Of a stretch of DNA of 64,000 nt, positions 50,901 through 60,506 are shown piece by piece. Within the stretch, counting starts at the first letter, position 1; each line of letters starts with the position of its first letter. The DNA comes from Salminus brasiliensis. Taxonomy: Eukaryota > Chordata > Actinopteri > Characiformes > Bryconidae. The DNA lies in the NCBI RefSeq assembly GCF_030463535.1, contig NC_132893.1, positions 29,762,782-29,826,781 of the forward strand. The letters run 5' to 3'. The translations under genes were made by a program, and so were the position numbers. The notes under the pieces are model-generated. The model did not search any database and had not been told where the DNA came from. It saw only the letters and a list, made by a program, of their open reading frames with translations.

Positions 50901-53900
50901 TTGAATAATTATATTTTTCAGTCAAAGCCACTCCAAAACCTAAGGTTGCCCCCCAGGCAAAGCTCATTGGTAAGCTTCACCACATCGTGCAGTGCTGCCT
51001 GTAAACACTCCTAACACCACTAATCAGGGTGAACTCTTCAGTCTCAAAAATGCTCAGTTTAACTAACAGTAGAAGATTGTGAAATTCTTGGCTATAAGGA
51101 AACTGGCTGTGTGTCAGATGCTCATGTGCTGCTCTGATTTTGATTTTTCTGCATGGACTCCATCGCCTCTGTTCTGTCTCACCATGTAGCGCCTGCTTTT
51201 AACTGGAACGTCCATTCATTTACGCCCTAACTTTCCTAAACTTCTCGAAGATTAGCTGGGCATTCTGACATAGACTGTCCCTGTTTTGGGTGAACTAGCC
51301 AAACCTCTGTTGTGTGTATGTGGTCTCTGTGTTCCAATGTTTTCCAGGCTAACCTATGTATTATTTGTCTCTCTACCCTCTAGAAGGAAATATCAGCACC
51401 TCCATACATGAGGTGAAGTCCGCAAAAGGGTCAGCTGCTGCCTGGGCAATTTTGCCAGTGTGTGAGTATCCTTTTTCTTCTGCCTGTTAGCTAGGTTTTT
51501 GTATTTGTCAGGTTGGGTCTTATGAATCTATGTAGCTTTCCCACTCGGAAGGGATTGATCCACCTGCACAGGGCTACAAACTGGATTCCACTCAATAACC
51601 AAACAGATTTATATAACACATTCTTTCTCTTCAGTTTTCCAGTATTTCAATGTTTTCTGCATGAATTGATTGCTTAGCTGTATTATACTTTTAGTCTTTC
51701 AGTTTTCTAGGTTCTGTAATTTTACAGGTTACAGGATTGACTCGTAAGTAGTTTGGAGAAGAATTTGTAGCATATTTGGAGGTGAAATGCCCTTAACTGA
51801 ATTGGCAGAGAAGCAAAACATGTAAATAACATAAGTATTAAGTCTTCTTTATCTCACTGAAGCTCAAGCTTATTCCTCAAAGTAAACAAAGCCACATTAA
51901 ATGTCAGCTTTGCTGTACCTCATTGTGACTGGGAATAATTTATACTCTGTATTAACCCTGGCTGTACTCAACAGCTCCCTTATAGTATAGAGCTAACGGA
52001 GTTCACACCAACTCTGCAGCAGTAATAGTTTCCTTTAGAAAGTCGGCTGCTACTCCGGACTTGGTGGATGTATTAGTGCTGCACAGTGTTTCTGTGAACC
52101 ACAGCCGTGTCTTCTCCTTGTGTGGCGAAAGTTAGCACAACGCATTTGTTCACATTGGGTTTTTTTCCGGGTGCGTAGCTTTCTGAACATTAATGTTTAT
52201 AAAAGATAAAAGTGGGTTTGGGGGGGGGGGGGGGTTGTTTGTTTTTTTTGCTATGTACACAAACAATTTGGTCAAAGACATTAGGGTTTTTTTAAATATC
52301 AACCTTCTATATAAAAAGAAAGAAAGAAAGAAAAATATTGCTTTGGAAAACTTAGTTTATTGGGTTTAAAATGTATATAAATACTTTTTTACTTTTATTG
52401 GTGCAGAGTTGTGCTCTTGTCCACCAATATTGTTAAATTTTATTTTTTTTAAATCCTAACCAAAAGGTGCTCTAATGATGGATCACATTTTTCTCAGAAA
52501 TTGAACACATTCCAAATAAGAACACTGATCAAGGTCAGAATCTGTGAAAACGTAAGTGGAGTTTGAGAAGAAACCTCTTCTTCGTGAATAAGGCTGACTT
52601 GTTAAATGTTAAACGAATGGTAAACTATCTCAAAAGTGGCTGACAGGCCTCAGACAAACTGGATTAGCACATTTATGCTTCTGGCGCTTCTCCTGTTGCC
52701 CTCTTCGCTCAAGGTGAGGAACTGTGTAGTTTCATCTCTTATCTACTCCTTGGTACACAACAAGCTGACCAAGTCAAGGACCCGTTCAGAAGAGGATAAG
52801 CGCTCACATGACTGCACGAGTTTCCCACATTTTCCAACAGTGCCCCCAGTGGTCAGATTAGGCAATGATCAGAACAGTATTAAAGGACACCGATCATAAC
52901 GTTTAAGGGAAAGCAAATTAGTGACAAACAGTGTGAATTAGTTAAATTGAATAGAGAACATTTTTAATAACTGTTATGAACTGATGGTCTGATTAAATGT
53001 TCTTCTGTCCTGTAGTGCTGCTGGCCATGGCTGCAGCGGGAGGTTACTTGATGTGGCGGAACTGGCAGCTGAAGAATAAAAAGAGCATGAACTTTGACAA
53101 TCCAGTGTACCTCAAAACTACAGAAGAGGACCTGAACATAGACATCAGCCGACACTCTGCCTCTGTTGGTCACACGTATCCTGCAGTGAGTATCCTTTGG
53201 TCCTTATTGAATGCTGTTTACACTGAAAGGACAAATCCTTTTTGTTTTTTGACGTTCTGGTTTTCTAGTTGTCAGTTTGTTGCTCGAGGTCTTGTACAAC
53301 AGTGGTTTTCTGTGTTTTAAAAGTATATAAAAAAATATTATTTGTCTGCGCTTTGGCCTCATAAAAATGCTACTTTTAGTCACTGAAAATGTTCTTCAAG
53401 GTGGTCATTTTTGAGGACTGTCAGGGACAGTGGAACAGGGAAAATGGAGCTTAATGAACACTGACGTCACAACACATGCATGTTTCTGTCTGAATCTCAA
53501 ATACCTACTGACTCCCTATATAGTGAACTAATACAAGGCATAAAACTGATGCAGCAGATGAAAAATCACATAAGACATGAAAGATCTAAGACCCCCAGTG
53601 AGCAAGCCAACGGTGACGGCGAAAAGCAGGATCTGGATTTCAGATTTCCACATATGAGTAAATGTTAATACTGCTCGATTACTCTTCTATCTATAATGCA
53701 GTGTTTAGATTTAGAATCCATCATTTCCTGACTAGTGTTGTGCACTATGTAGGGAGTAGTGTGTGATTTGGGATTTCTTCCTTCCCTTCTCTTCTTTGTG
53801 GACGGAGAAATGATCAAAACTACAGGGAGGGGGTAGTATCTCAGTTTGTAAAAATATGGGCGTGCATGTGGATGAGGCACAAGTCAATTTTTACTGCAGA

Positions 53901-54281
53901 TTTTTATTCCATTTGAACAGAGACGCACTTGTTTAATCCACTGGTCTCAGTCCTCTGTCCTCCAGTACTTGATTTAGTTTTGAGGTTTGCTTCTGCTTGG
54001 TTGGAATAGAAACCTGCAGATAGAGTTGATGCCCCCCTTGTTTTATACTTTCTAAAACGGTCCTGAAACAGTTATGACTTGCATGCCCTACGCCTGGGTA
54101 TCACAATTAGAGTGAATATGTATATTCTTATACATTTTATTGCTGTCATGGACATTTTCGTAGTAGTAAAAAGACTTTTTCACATTTTTAGTCCTAAGGA
54201 TAAGTTTTAATTGGTCGGTCTGTCTGTCTGTCTGTCTCTTTCCAGATTTCAGTGGTAAACACAGAGGATGACTTGTCATAA
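23935..54281 (+). CDS. vldlr: very low-density lipoprotein receptor, 20 coding exons, 879 aa
   Basis: Cell-surface receptor for apoE-rich lipoproteins and reelin, signalling through Dab1 (family knowledge). Exons: 23935-24001, 28384-28503, 33278-33400, 37235-37357, 39175-39546, 40426-40548, 41669-41791, 43536-43655, 44024-44149, 44769-44940, 45086-45310, 45419-45537, 45620-45759, 46430-46571, 47500-47649, 49921-49983, 50922-50969, 51384-51461, 53016-53185, 54246-54281. Every junction keeps frame; total 2640 nt. Signal peptide 1-21, LDLa x8 (about 26-350), EGF-A and EGF-B (351-432), YWTD propeller (433-700), EGF-C (701-748), linker (749-802), transmembrane about 803-825, tail with FDNPVY at 838-843 and end EDDLS. 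Eight LDLa repeats, not seven, and the GHTYPAISVV tail separate it from LDLR. Human VLDLR is 873 aa. The ATG at 23935 is the only start with a signal peptide. Confidence 0.97.
24400..24433. repeat. (GT)n microsatellite
   Basis: Perfect TG run in vldlr intron 1. Confidence 0.95.
25380..25900 (+). mobile_element. two tandem partial copies of a Tc1-like 5' region
   Basis: Two segments repeat the same text: 'gtggtgaagatcacc(a/t)tgg' followed by 'cc(a/g)gatccaaagagct', at about 25540-25600 and 25845-25895. In copy 2 the ATG at 25860 opens [11 protein letters not shown], which resembles the start of Tc1 transposases; in copy 1 the start codon is TTG. Upstream text ('atagaaatg(c/t)a', 'gaggattctgg') is shared as well. 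It lies in vldlr intron 1. The family assignment is by pattern. Confidence 0.5.
27735..27840 (+). repeat. tRNA-derived SINE fragment, second family
   Basis: Box B-like GGTTCAATTCC, then 'ctggcctggcaaatgcccca' and 'cactacaccaataagagtcc', is the layout of a tRNA-headed SINE different from the 17.4-kb family. The box A half is degraded. Confidence 0.45.
32331..32755 (+). mobile_element. MITE copy 3
   Basis: Left end TATATGTCCAAATATTTGTG, right end GTGTCCCAATATTTTTGTC. It carries the shared internal block 'ggggtataaagcccctagca' and an expanded T-rich run at about 32650-32684. Located in vldlr intron 2. Confidence 0.85.
34880..35150. repeat. dispersed repeat, sister of about 900-1145
   Basis: Shares the block order described for 440-1145 ('taagatattaaa', 'ctaaactaaa', 'ttatagaaactga', 'aagggattttattgaacgta'). 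Located in vldlr intron 3. Class unknown. Confidence 0.45.
35985..37165. repeat. degenerate TACTGTACTATA tract in vldlr intron 3
   Basis: About 1 kb of short words TACTGTAC, ACTATACT and CATACTATA, interrupted once by a 204-bp insertion at 36644-36847. It ends about 70 bp before the exon 4 acceptor. Confidence 0.8.
36644..36847. mobile_element. short TIR element, hAT-like, with 8-bp flanking repeat
   Basis: The left end 'ttagggctattcgataataa' and right end 'attgttagttgcagcccc' are imperfect inverted repeats around 'ttgatta'/'taatcaa' words. The insertion is flanked by ACATACTA on both sides (36636-36643 and 36848-36855), as expected of an 8-bp target-site duplication. There is no coding capacity. 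The surrounding tract is rich in ACATACTA-like words, so the flanking match could be partly chance. Confidence 0.6.
37704..37968 (+). mobile_element. MITE copy 4, 3'-truncated
   Basis: Left end GTGTCCAAATGTTTGTGGAC is present, with internal 'catccaacatcctgacctca'. The right terminus is lost. Located in vldlr intron 4. Confidence 0.75.
38215..38505 (-). repeat. tRNA-derived SINE, reverse orientation
   Basis: The reverse complement gives head GGGGCAGTGGTGGCTCAGCG, box B GGGTTTGATTCCC, the TTGGGCCCTTGAGCAAGGCC body and the tail. It is nearly full length. A TGTA tetranucleotide run (about 38224-38250) lies in the tail, and a duplicated poly(T) block lies beyond the head. Confidence 0.85.
38506..38618. 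repeat. tandem poly(T)-GGTATGTGTATATATAG array
   Basis: Three poly(T) runs of about 20-30 nt are separated by two identical 17-nt spacers GGTATGTGTATATATAG, at 38534-38550 and 38579-38595. A unit of roughly 45 bp has been duplicated. Confidence 0.9.
41020..41310 (+). repeat. dispersed repeat family R, copy in vldlr intron 6
   Basis: Core 'agcaagctgaagcgattgta' followed by 'gcc', and the flanking order, match the copies at 13435-13900 and 15400-15930. Confidence 0.45.
43536..44149 (+). other. vldlr: vldlr exons 8-9: EGF-A and EGF-B
   Basis: Exon 8 begins [16 protein letters not shown] (EGF-A). Exon 9 reads [20 protein letters not shown] (EGF-B). Both start with the D/N-x-N/D-E calcium-binding pattern and have six cysteines. 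Phase 1-1 exons. Confidence 0.95.
43889..43930. repeat. mixed (TA)n(TG)n(TA)n microsatellite
   Basis: Alternating TA, TG and TA runs in vldlr intron 8, about 95 bp before the exon 9 acceptor. Confidence 0.9.
44386..44736 (+). mobile_element. MITE copy 5
   Basis: Left end TATACGTCCAAATGTTTTTG, internal 'agcccccagtattgagctgt', right end GTGTCCCAATACTTTTGTCC. It ends only about 30 bp before the exon 10 acceptor of vldlr. Confidence 0.85.
44769..46571 (+). other. vldlr: vldlr exons 10-14: six-bladed YWTD beta-propeller
   Basis: Five exons code the propeller that releases ligand at low pH (family knowledge). Blade motifs are visible in order: [40 protein letters not shown]. Introns 10-12 are very short (145, 108 and 82 nt). 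Two cysteines, C437 (KEPCLIF) and C622 (HTLCSVD), stand where human VLDLR has serine. Confidence 0.95.
47500..47649 (+). other. vldlr: vldlr exon 15 (EGF-C) with GC donor
   Basis: Codes the third EGF module ([20 protein letters not shown] and on). The exon ends CCAG, and the intron starts GCAAGT at 47650, a GC-AG intron. The frame continues correctly into exon 16 at 49921. Confidence 0.85.
47773..47815. repeat. perfect 18-bp inverted repeat, 7-nt loop
   Basis: Left arm 47773-47790 (TGATGCATGTTAACTTAC) is the exact reverse complement of 47798-47815, with loop AACTACT. It lies in vldlr intron 15. Confidence 0.9.
47934..47963. repeat. (CA)n microsatellite
   Basis: CA run in vldlr intron 15, followed by a short CT run. 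Confidence 0.95.
49046..49150 (+). mobile_element. Tc1-like transposon left end
   Basis: 'acactgatcagtcataacat' then 'tagcaccactgaccggtgaa' is the 5' terminal region of the Tc1-like family whose right end occurs at 19959-19970. Only the end remains, in vldlr intron 15. Confidence 0.6.
49921..51461 (+). other. vldlr: vldlr exons 16-18: linker region and start of membrane helix
   Basis: Exon 16 (63 nt) and exon 17 (48 nt) are both phase 1-1 and so are frame-neutral cassettes. Exon 18 (78 nt) codes [15 protein letters not shown] and the start of the transmembrane helix. Together they replace the serine/threonine-rich O-glycosylated exon of mammals. Here the peptide is only moderately rich in S/T ([25 protein letters not shown]). 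Confidence 0.8.
50459..50872 (+). mobile_element. MITE copy 6
   Basis: Left end CACTATATGTCCAAATATTT, right end GTGTCCCAATACTTTTGTCC then ATAGTG. The full layout is kept. It sits in vldlr intron 16, ending about 50 bp before exon 17. Confidence 0.9.
53016..54281 (+). other. vldlr: vldlr exons 19-20: transmembrane helix and cytoplasmic tail
   Basis: Exon 19 completes the helix ([14 protein letters not shown]) and codes the stop-transfer basics RNWQLKNKK and the endocytosis/Dab1 motif FDNPVY. Exon 20 codes [11 protein letters not shown] and the stop TAA. This tail is close to identical to the mammalian one. Confidence 0.95.
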
Positions 54282-55130
54282 CCAGGCCTGTACACTGCTC
54301 CCGTTCATGAACTGTCCACTTGGGACCTTTTTGCCAACCGCTGCTGTTCCAGCAGACTTGACGGTCAGATGCCTTCCGAAGTGCATTTTGCAGTTGTATT
54401 TCTCGGGGGTGGTGTGCGTCCTTTTGTGTGAAACAAGACTATGGATATGGACTTCCTGCTCACAGAAAATGTGCCCAAAGCATTACTGAATCCAGGATCT
54501 GGTCTTTTGGCCTGGTTCTACCCCTATCACGGCCCCCAATTTGATCCAGCAACTCAACAGCCTCTGAGGCGCCGAGAGCCCGGAAAGAAACTCAGAACCC
54601 AGACACAGTCAGTTCTTTTGGACACTTAATGGGTGTGTGTGCGAGCGTGTATTTAAACGAAATGCATATTTTTTAGGAGTCATGAGAGTTTTCTTTCTTT
54701 TGGGTTTTCTTTAGGAACATTTACCTCCAGAAGCACATTCTTCTAAAGCTTCTTGTGTGTCGGTTCTAGTGGAGGATCTCTAAGTTCTGTAAGAGGAGTG
54801 CTGTTGAAACCTTTGTAAAACACTGTACATAACCCTGTCTAAAACGATTCATCAGGATTCCTCAAGCACTTTGATCAAATGGTCCTGTGTAAATAAGATT
54901 GTATACATTTGACTGAATCAGTTTTGCTATGGTGGGTCATAATGCCAGGGTAGGAAATGTATTGGGGGGGGGGGGGGGGTAGAGGGGGGAGTTTGTTAAA
55001 CTATTTTGTATGTTTGTGTGCTGTTCCTGTGACCTTTTTATAGCATTGTACAGCGGGGACTAAATGCTCTGTATTGTGAAGAAGAAACATTTGAGAACAC
55101 TTAAAATAAAAAGAAATGGTCAGTTCAGTC
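54282..55130 (+). other. vldlr: vldlr 3' UTR
   Basis: Runs from the TAA at 54279-54281 to just past AATAAA at 55105-55110. It contains a 16-nt G run (54964-54979). Confidence 0.7.
55105..55110 (+). terminator. polyadenylation signal AATAAA (vldlr)
   Basis: Canonical hexamer about 820 nt after the stop codon, followed by TG-rich sequence (ctgtatgaaattgttttg) from about 55138. Confidence 0.7.
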
Positions 55131-55139
55131 AGACCACGC

Positions 55140-58030
55140 TGTATGAAATTGTTTTGTCATGTTATGTTGTTTGAGATACCATTGACTCAAAAAATCATAA
55201 TGGGGAGGTTAGCTAGCAACTTACTATAGCCTGGCCAAAGGTCCAAAAGTTTTTGTAACATTTGATCCAGTTAGCTTGGGTTTCACATTGCAGTTTAGCG
55301 GAGCTCTAAAGAACTTGGCCTGTTATACCTGCGACCGGTCATCACCTACATGGGCTGCATCTCCTTATACTTGACGTTGATTGGTTTGTAGAAGGTCAGA
55401 AAATAAGCTATTTTCTGTAACCCTTCTTTTTGTTTTGTCATTAATGGGTAATGAAAGCCTGCCTCAACTTCCTGTTATTGATTTAAAACTCCAAGCCTTC
55501 CGAATAAATCGAACCACACACACTAGAAGGCTCTAAATATTTAGGGCATTTTCACTATTTTTCTGGACCCAAGAATGCTTGACCTCTGTTTTGTTTCTTG
55601 TCTTGTCTCTCTTGTCCTGAAATCAGTGGTCTGGGGTTATCCTACTATCCTGACCACCTTACACCAAACTATCGAGATGACTGGAGCGTGCTGCACCTTT
55701 AGTGAGACTATTCGGTCATTGGGAGTTGTCTGTGGAAGTGTTCAGAGGTGATCTAGGCAGAGACCACCTCTTTTTGGTCTGACCACGGTCTGAGGCAGCT
55801 TTCACGCCTGCTATTTTGGCCCGGACCAACCACAGTAGGTGTAAAAGCACCAGAAGATGGCCCACTTCCATCTACTTTTTGGACATCACTTCACTCCCTC
55901 AGGCACACAATCGATGTGTCGATGTGACACAATGTCGATGTGGTATCATCACATGATCTAAACACAACCAGTTTTCAACATAAATAAATAAATAGAGATT
56001 TCGTGAATATGATTTCAATTCAACATTGAAATACAGCTTCTGCATTTTAAGCAGAACTAAATGTTGGTTACGGTTGCAACCAATAATATTACAAGTTTGG
56101 AGATCAGCATTTCAGTGTTTGTGCTGTATTGTGGGATTCATGGTTATCAACTTTTTAAAATGCTTAGATCTTCTATAAAAGCAAGACTGCAGATCTAATC
56201 ATCTGTAAATCTAATTTGTAGCAAACTACAGGGTAAAATGACATGATGCGCAAATCAGCGCAGCAGTTCACAAGCCAGAGTTGCAGCTTTTCAAATCAAA
56301 GCGCTCATGAGGCCAGTTCTAAGGTCAACAATTTAGCTAGCTAGCTAATGTACTACAGGGGACGCAGGGGCCGTGTGGATGCGATGTATAACAAAATATA
56401 GCATACAGTAAATACCTGATAGAACTGTCTGTGCTGCTTTTCAAGAACATCTTTAGCTAGCTAATATGCTTATATTTCTGGTGTGAAACATTAGATGCAC
56501 ATGGATCACAAAATAAGATCAAAGAAAATGGGGTCGTGGTCCTAGTATAATACTGTGCCTATTAAGTGAAAACCCAATGATTGAATGACCTACAATTGCC
56601 TTGGCGAACAACTGCTGTGAGGACGTCTCACTGACCTCAGGAAAAAGATGTATGGTTAAAAAAAAAAAAAAAAACTAATTCAACCACAATTTGACTATCG
56701 ACTGACGTCTGGGAAAGACGTCCGCTCAGAGGCTCTTTAATTGACCTATACCCAATGGGCCTGTCCAGCACAGTCAGAATTCTGCAGCTTGAGTCTTAAC
56801 ATTAATCAGGAAGCTTACAGCACTTCAGTTAGGCTGGCTGGCTTCTGCTAACGCAAACTGTCCCTTCAGGTTTCTGCTGCTAACCTTCAGTGCCCTGCAT
56901 TTGTTTCTAGGGCTTTTTTTATTTTTTATTTTTTCCTCCGCTGTGCCCAGGGTTAGGTTGTCCATTAGAGATGGCAGGTCATTTAGTGTTGCTGCCTTGT
57001 CTCCTTTTTTTTTCTCTCCCCCAATTGTTAAGCGACTTTAGGAGCGTGAAAGATGCTCTGGAAGTGTATTATTATTATTATTATTATTATTGTTGTTGCT
57101 TTACGAGCAGCAAGTCATACTGCAGGGGGGTGTTGGGACAATTCTGAGGACCTATGACTGACAGGGGCCATAAAAATGTATTAAGTATTTTGGCCGAATT
57201 GTTTAAGTTGTGGGGCCCAGTGCAATTTCTTTTAATGGGGAGCACATTTGACTGAGTGCACAGGGAGGTAGAGACGGATAGATTATGTGTGAAAAGGTTA
57301 ACTGTCTCAATTGGCCTTACAGGTAAGAATAATGACTTGATTTCCAGAGCTTGTAAGAGCAATAGGTTTATGATCACCCTGCTTGTTTAGTCCAACAGGG
57401 ATTAAAAGGAAAACTGCCACACTTAGTCTAATGCATTGAAAGGATGTGGATCTTGTTCTGAGGGTTTCTACAATTTGATGGAGGAAGAAATAGATTCCTG
57501 CAGTTTAAGCAGGACGCATTCCCATCTGCCACTGGACAACCTTTTAAAGGAATGAAATGATTCTACGGAAAAGCAGTCTGACCCTCAGCCCTGGCTGTGT
57601 TCTTCCCCTGTAATAGGTTGACAGTTACACGTTTCTTCTGGTTTCAGTTCTTATTACAAGACACTATTTATGTCGAATGAATCCCAGCTGGATACTGCAG
57701 ACTGTCAGTTGTCTACGTTTGCTTCATTCAACCATGAAAATGTCATTTGTAATCCAGAAATCCATGTGATAAAAAGGATTTGCCACAATATATAATTTGG
57801 GTAGAGGAAAGCCCTCTTTAGAGTTTCTGTGTAGCATATAGGATAATACTCAAGGTCTGCTGTGGAAGAGATTTGTGAATGTAAGGCAAATGAAAGACAT
57901 TAGGGAGGGGAAGGGGGAGTCTGGATGAGAGGATAAGTGTTTAAACCGTTAAGCACACAGATCCACTCGGTCAGCAACATTAGACGGTCAGCCCTGCTTC
58001 CTGCTGGTGCGCTACGATCCAGCCTGTAGA
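55140..58030. other. vldlr-kcnv2 intergenic region, no gene seen
   Basis: About 2.9 kb. No coding exon is visible. It contains a TTA microsatellite (about 57067-57090), a short A run (56659-56674), repeated TTTAGCTAGCTA words (56332-56465), and two TAATCC homeodomain-type hexamers upstream of kcnv2. Confidence 0.5.
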
Positions 58031-58033
58031 GGG

Positions 58034-58077
58034 ATGTTGGAGACATGAACTACTCTTGGATCCTCTGTAACCTGTGA
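58034..58077 (+). other. two overlapping upstream ORFs before kcnv2
   Basis: A 4-codon ORF (58034-58048) and a 10-codon ORF (58045-58077) overlap by ATGA, 30 nt before the kcnv2 start. They matter only if the transcript starts upstream of 58034, which the sequence alone cannot show. Confidence 0.35.
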
Positions 58078-58106
58078 GTATACTTGCTTGAGAAGACACG
58101 GCCAGC

Positions 58107-60312
58107 ATGTTCAAGTTCAAGGGCCGGAGGCGAAGCCTCTTCCCCAATTACAAGCTTGGGGGCACAAACCTGTGTCCCACTGATCCCGTGGAGGAAGATG
58201 AGCTTCCATTTGCCCAGCAAAACTGGCTTAAGCCATGGAATTCAATGCAGGAACTCAGTCGGGACATCTATGACATCTCTGAGGAGTATGATGATGATGA
58301 AGATGATAGATTTTTGCCCTCTGCTCTAAAGCTGTCGTCTCCATTGAAGAATTACATGCTGAACATTAACGTTGGTGGAAAAGTGTACCAGATCTCTTAC
58401 AGGGTGGCGGCAAGATATCCGAAGACAAGAATTGGCCGTCTCGCAACCTACACTGACCACAACAGAAAGCTTGACCTCTGCGATGACTATGTTGTCCAGA
58501 ACAACGAGTTCTTCTTTGATAGGGATCCAGACATCTTCCACAACATCTTCAATTTCTACCGGACCGGGGTTCTCTGGATCAAAGATGAGCTGTGTCCTCG
58601 CAATTTCTTGGAGGAGATCAACTACTGGGGCGTCCGGATCAAGAACACCCACCGTTGTTGCCGTATCTCATTCGAAGAGAGGCAGGATGAGCTGAACGAG
58701 CAGCTGAAAGTCCAGCGGGAGCTGCAGGCTGAGATTGAGGTGGAAGAAAACGAGGAGCTGTTCAGAGGAATGGCTTTTGGTCCTGCCCGGCGCAAGATCT
58801 GGAACCTCATGGAGAAACCATTCTCCTCGATTACGGCCAAGCTAATGGCTGTGGCCTCCAGCCTCTTTGTGCTGGTCTCACTGGTGGCCATGACCCTTAA
58901 CACGGTGGAGGAGATGCAGTACAAAACACCGGCTGGCCAGCTTAGTGGAAAGACCTACGCAGAGCACGTGGAGACCCTCTGCATTGCGTTCTTTACCATG
59001 GAATACCTGCTTCGGCTTGTGTCCACACCGGACCTCAAGCACTTTGGGAGGAGCGTGCTGAATGGTGTGGACCTGATTGCCATCCTCCCGCTTTACCTGC
59101 AGATGGTTCTGGAGTGCTTTGAGGACGATGACCATCAGCGGCACCACAGTGACATTGAGACGGTGGGGAGGGTGGGTAAAGTGGGACAGGTGCTGCGTAT
59201 CATGCGTCTCATGAGGATCTTTCGTATCCTGAAGCTGGCTCGACACTCCACGGGACTGCGAGCCTTTGGCTTCACCCTCCGCCAGTGCTACCAGCAAGTG
59301 GGCTGCCTGTTTCTCTTTATTGCAATGGGAATTTTCACCTTCTCTGCTATGGTTTACACAGTGGAGCACGATGTCCATAAAACTAACTTCACCAGTATAC
59401 CTCATGCATGGTGGTGGGCAGCTGTGAGTACTATTTAATTCTTTATATTCCTGTCTGTTTGAAGTAACTCACAATAGGTCAAACCCAGCACCCTCCATAA
59501 GGCTTCAAACCCCCAGAGTAGTCTGAAGAAAACTGATGCAATTCTGCCCCTCCTTACCAAGATATAAATGTCTTGGCTTGTTCTAATTTCTCAGTAAGGT
59601 CTGCTGCTTATGCTGCCTATACTGTAAATGCTGTATTAAAGAAGGGTGAAGCACTGTTGCATTGATATGATGCAAATAAGGCTCCCCTGGCACCAGCACT
59701 GCTCAATACTTACAGTAGTGACCGTGCCAACTTAGATCTGCACCTTACGGGATGAAGCGTGCCCACGCAGTGTCTTTATACTGTAATGCAATTAAACATG
59801 GCCTCTCCAGGGAATTAAGACTGAGTGCAAATATAGCCTTTGCCATCTATGCGTCACATTCCTCCTCCTAACATAATCCCTCAGAGAGATTTTTGGAAGT
59901 GCACCTACTTGGCTGCAGGTCAGGTCACATTTCCTTAAATGCTAAATGAGACTTTCCTGTGGAATATGCTTGAGGTTTCCATCATGCACAACTCAATTAA
60001 ACTGCTGCTCATTTGTTTCTTTTGCAGGTGAGCATCTCCACTGTGGGTTATGGGGACATGTTCCCCGAGACTCACCTGGGACGGATTTTTGCATTCGCCT
60101 GCATCTCGTTCGGGATCATTCTGAACGGCATGCCCATCTCCATCTTGTACAACAAGTTCTCAGACTACTATTCCAAGCTGAAGTCCCATGAGTACACCTC
60201 CTCTGTGAAGGCTCGTGGCAAAGTGAGATTAGCTAAAAGAGCTGCCAAGAAGTTAGCGGAGTGCTGCGAGAAACCATACAGTACCGCTCCAGCACCCCTC
60301 CACTGTGAATAA
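58107..60312 (+). CDS. kcnv2: voltage-gated potassium channel subunit Kv8.2, 2 coding exons, 533 aa
   Basis: Silent Kv subunit that joins Kv2.1 in photoreceptor inner segments and alters its gating (family knowledge; human mutations cause cone dystrophy with supernormal rod response). Exons 58107-59423 and 60028-60312; donor GTGAGT, acceptor TTTGCAG, phase 0. N-terminus acidic (EEYDDDEDD at 59-67); T1 tetramerisation domain about 82-190; S1 about 244-264; S2 about 288-306; S3 about 318-336; S4 with [17 protein letters not shown] at 363-379; S5 about 397-418; pore with TVGYGD at 444-449; S6 about 456-482. S6 has NGMPIS (472-477) instead of the PVP bend of active Kv channels, the hallmark of the silent class. 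Human length is 545 aa. Teleosts can have two copies (a/b); which one this is cannot be told here. Adjacent to vldlr as in mammals. Confidence 0.96.
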
Positions 60313-60459
60313 TTGACACTACTGACACATAATGGCAACCCCCCCCCCCCCCCCCCATGTGACCCTAAAAAACTTTATTTACAGTACATTGACTTCACCC
60401 AGGGCACCTATATATCAGTTCAGTACTTTTCTGTATACATATATACTATATATTTTGAT

Positions 60460-60500
<41 letters not shown>

Positions 60501-60506
60501 GTATGT

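Noticed and set aside
58878-59405. 175-aa minus-strand ORF in kcnv2
   Set aside because: Antisense to the transmembrane coding region, no recognisable domain.
59424-59438. Exon 1 ORF of kcnv2 ending in STI
   Set aside because: These are intron codons after the donor GTGAGT; the protein continues at 60028 with [10 protein letters not shown].
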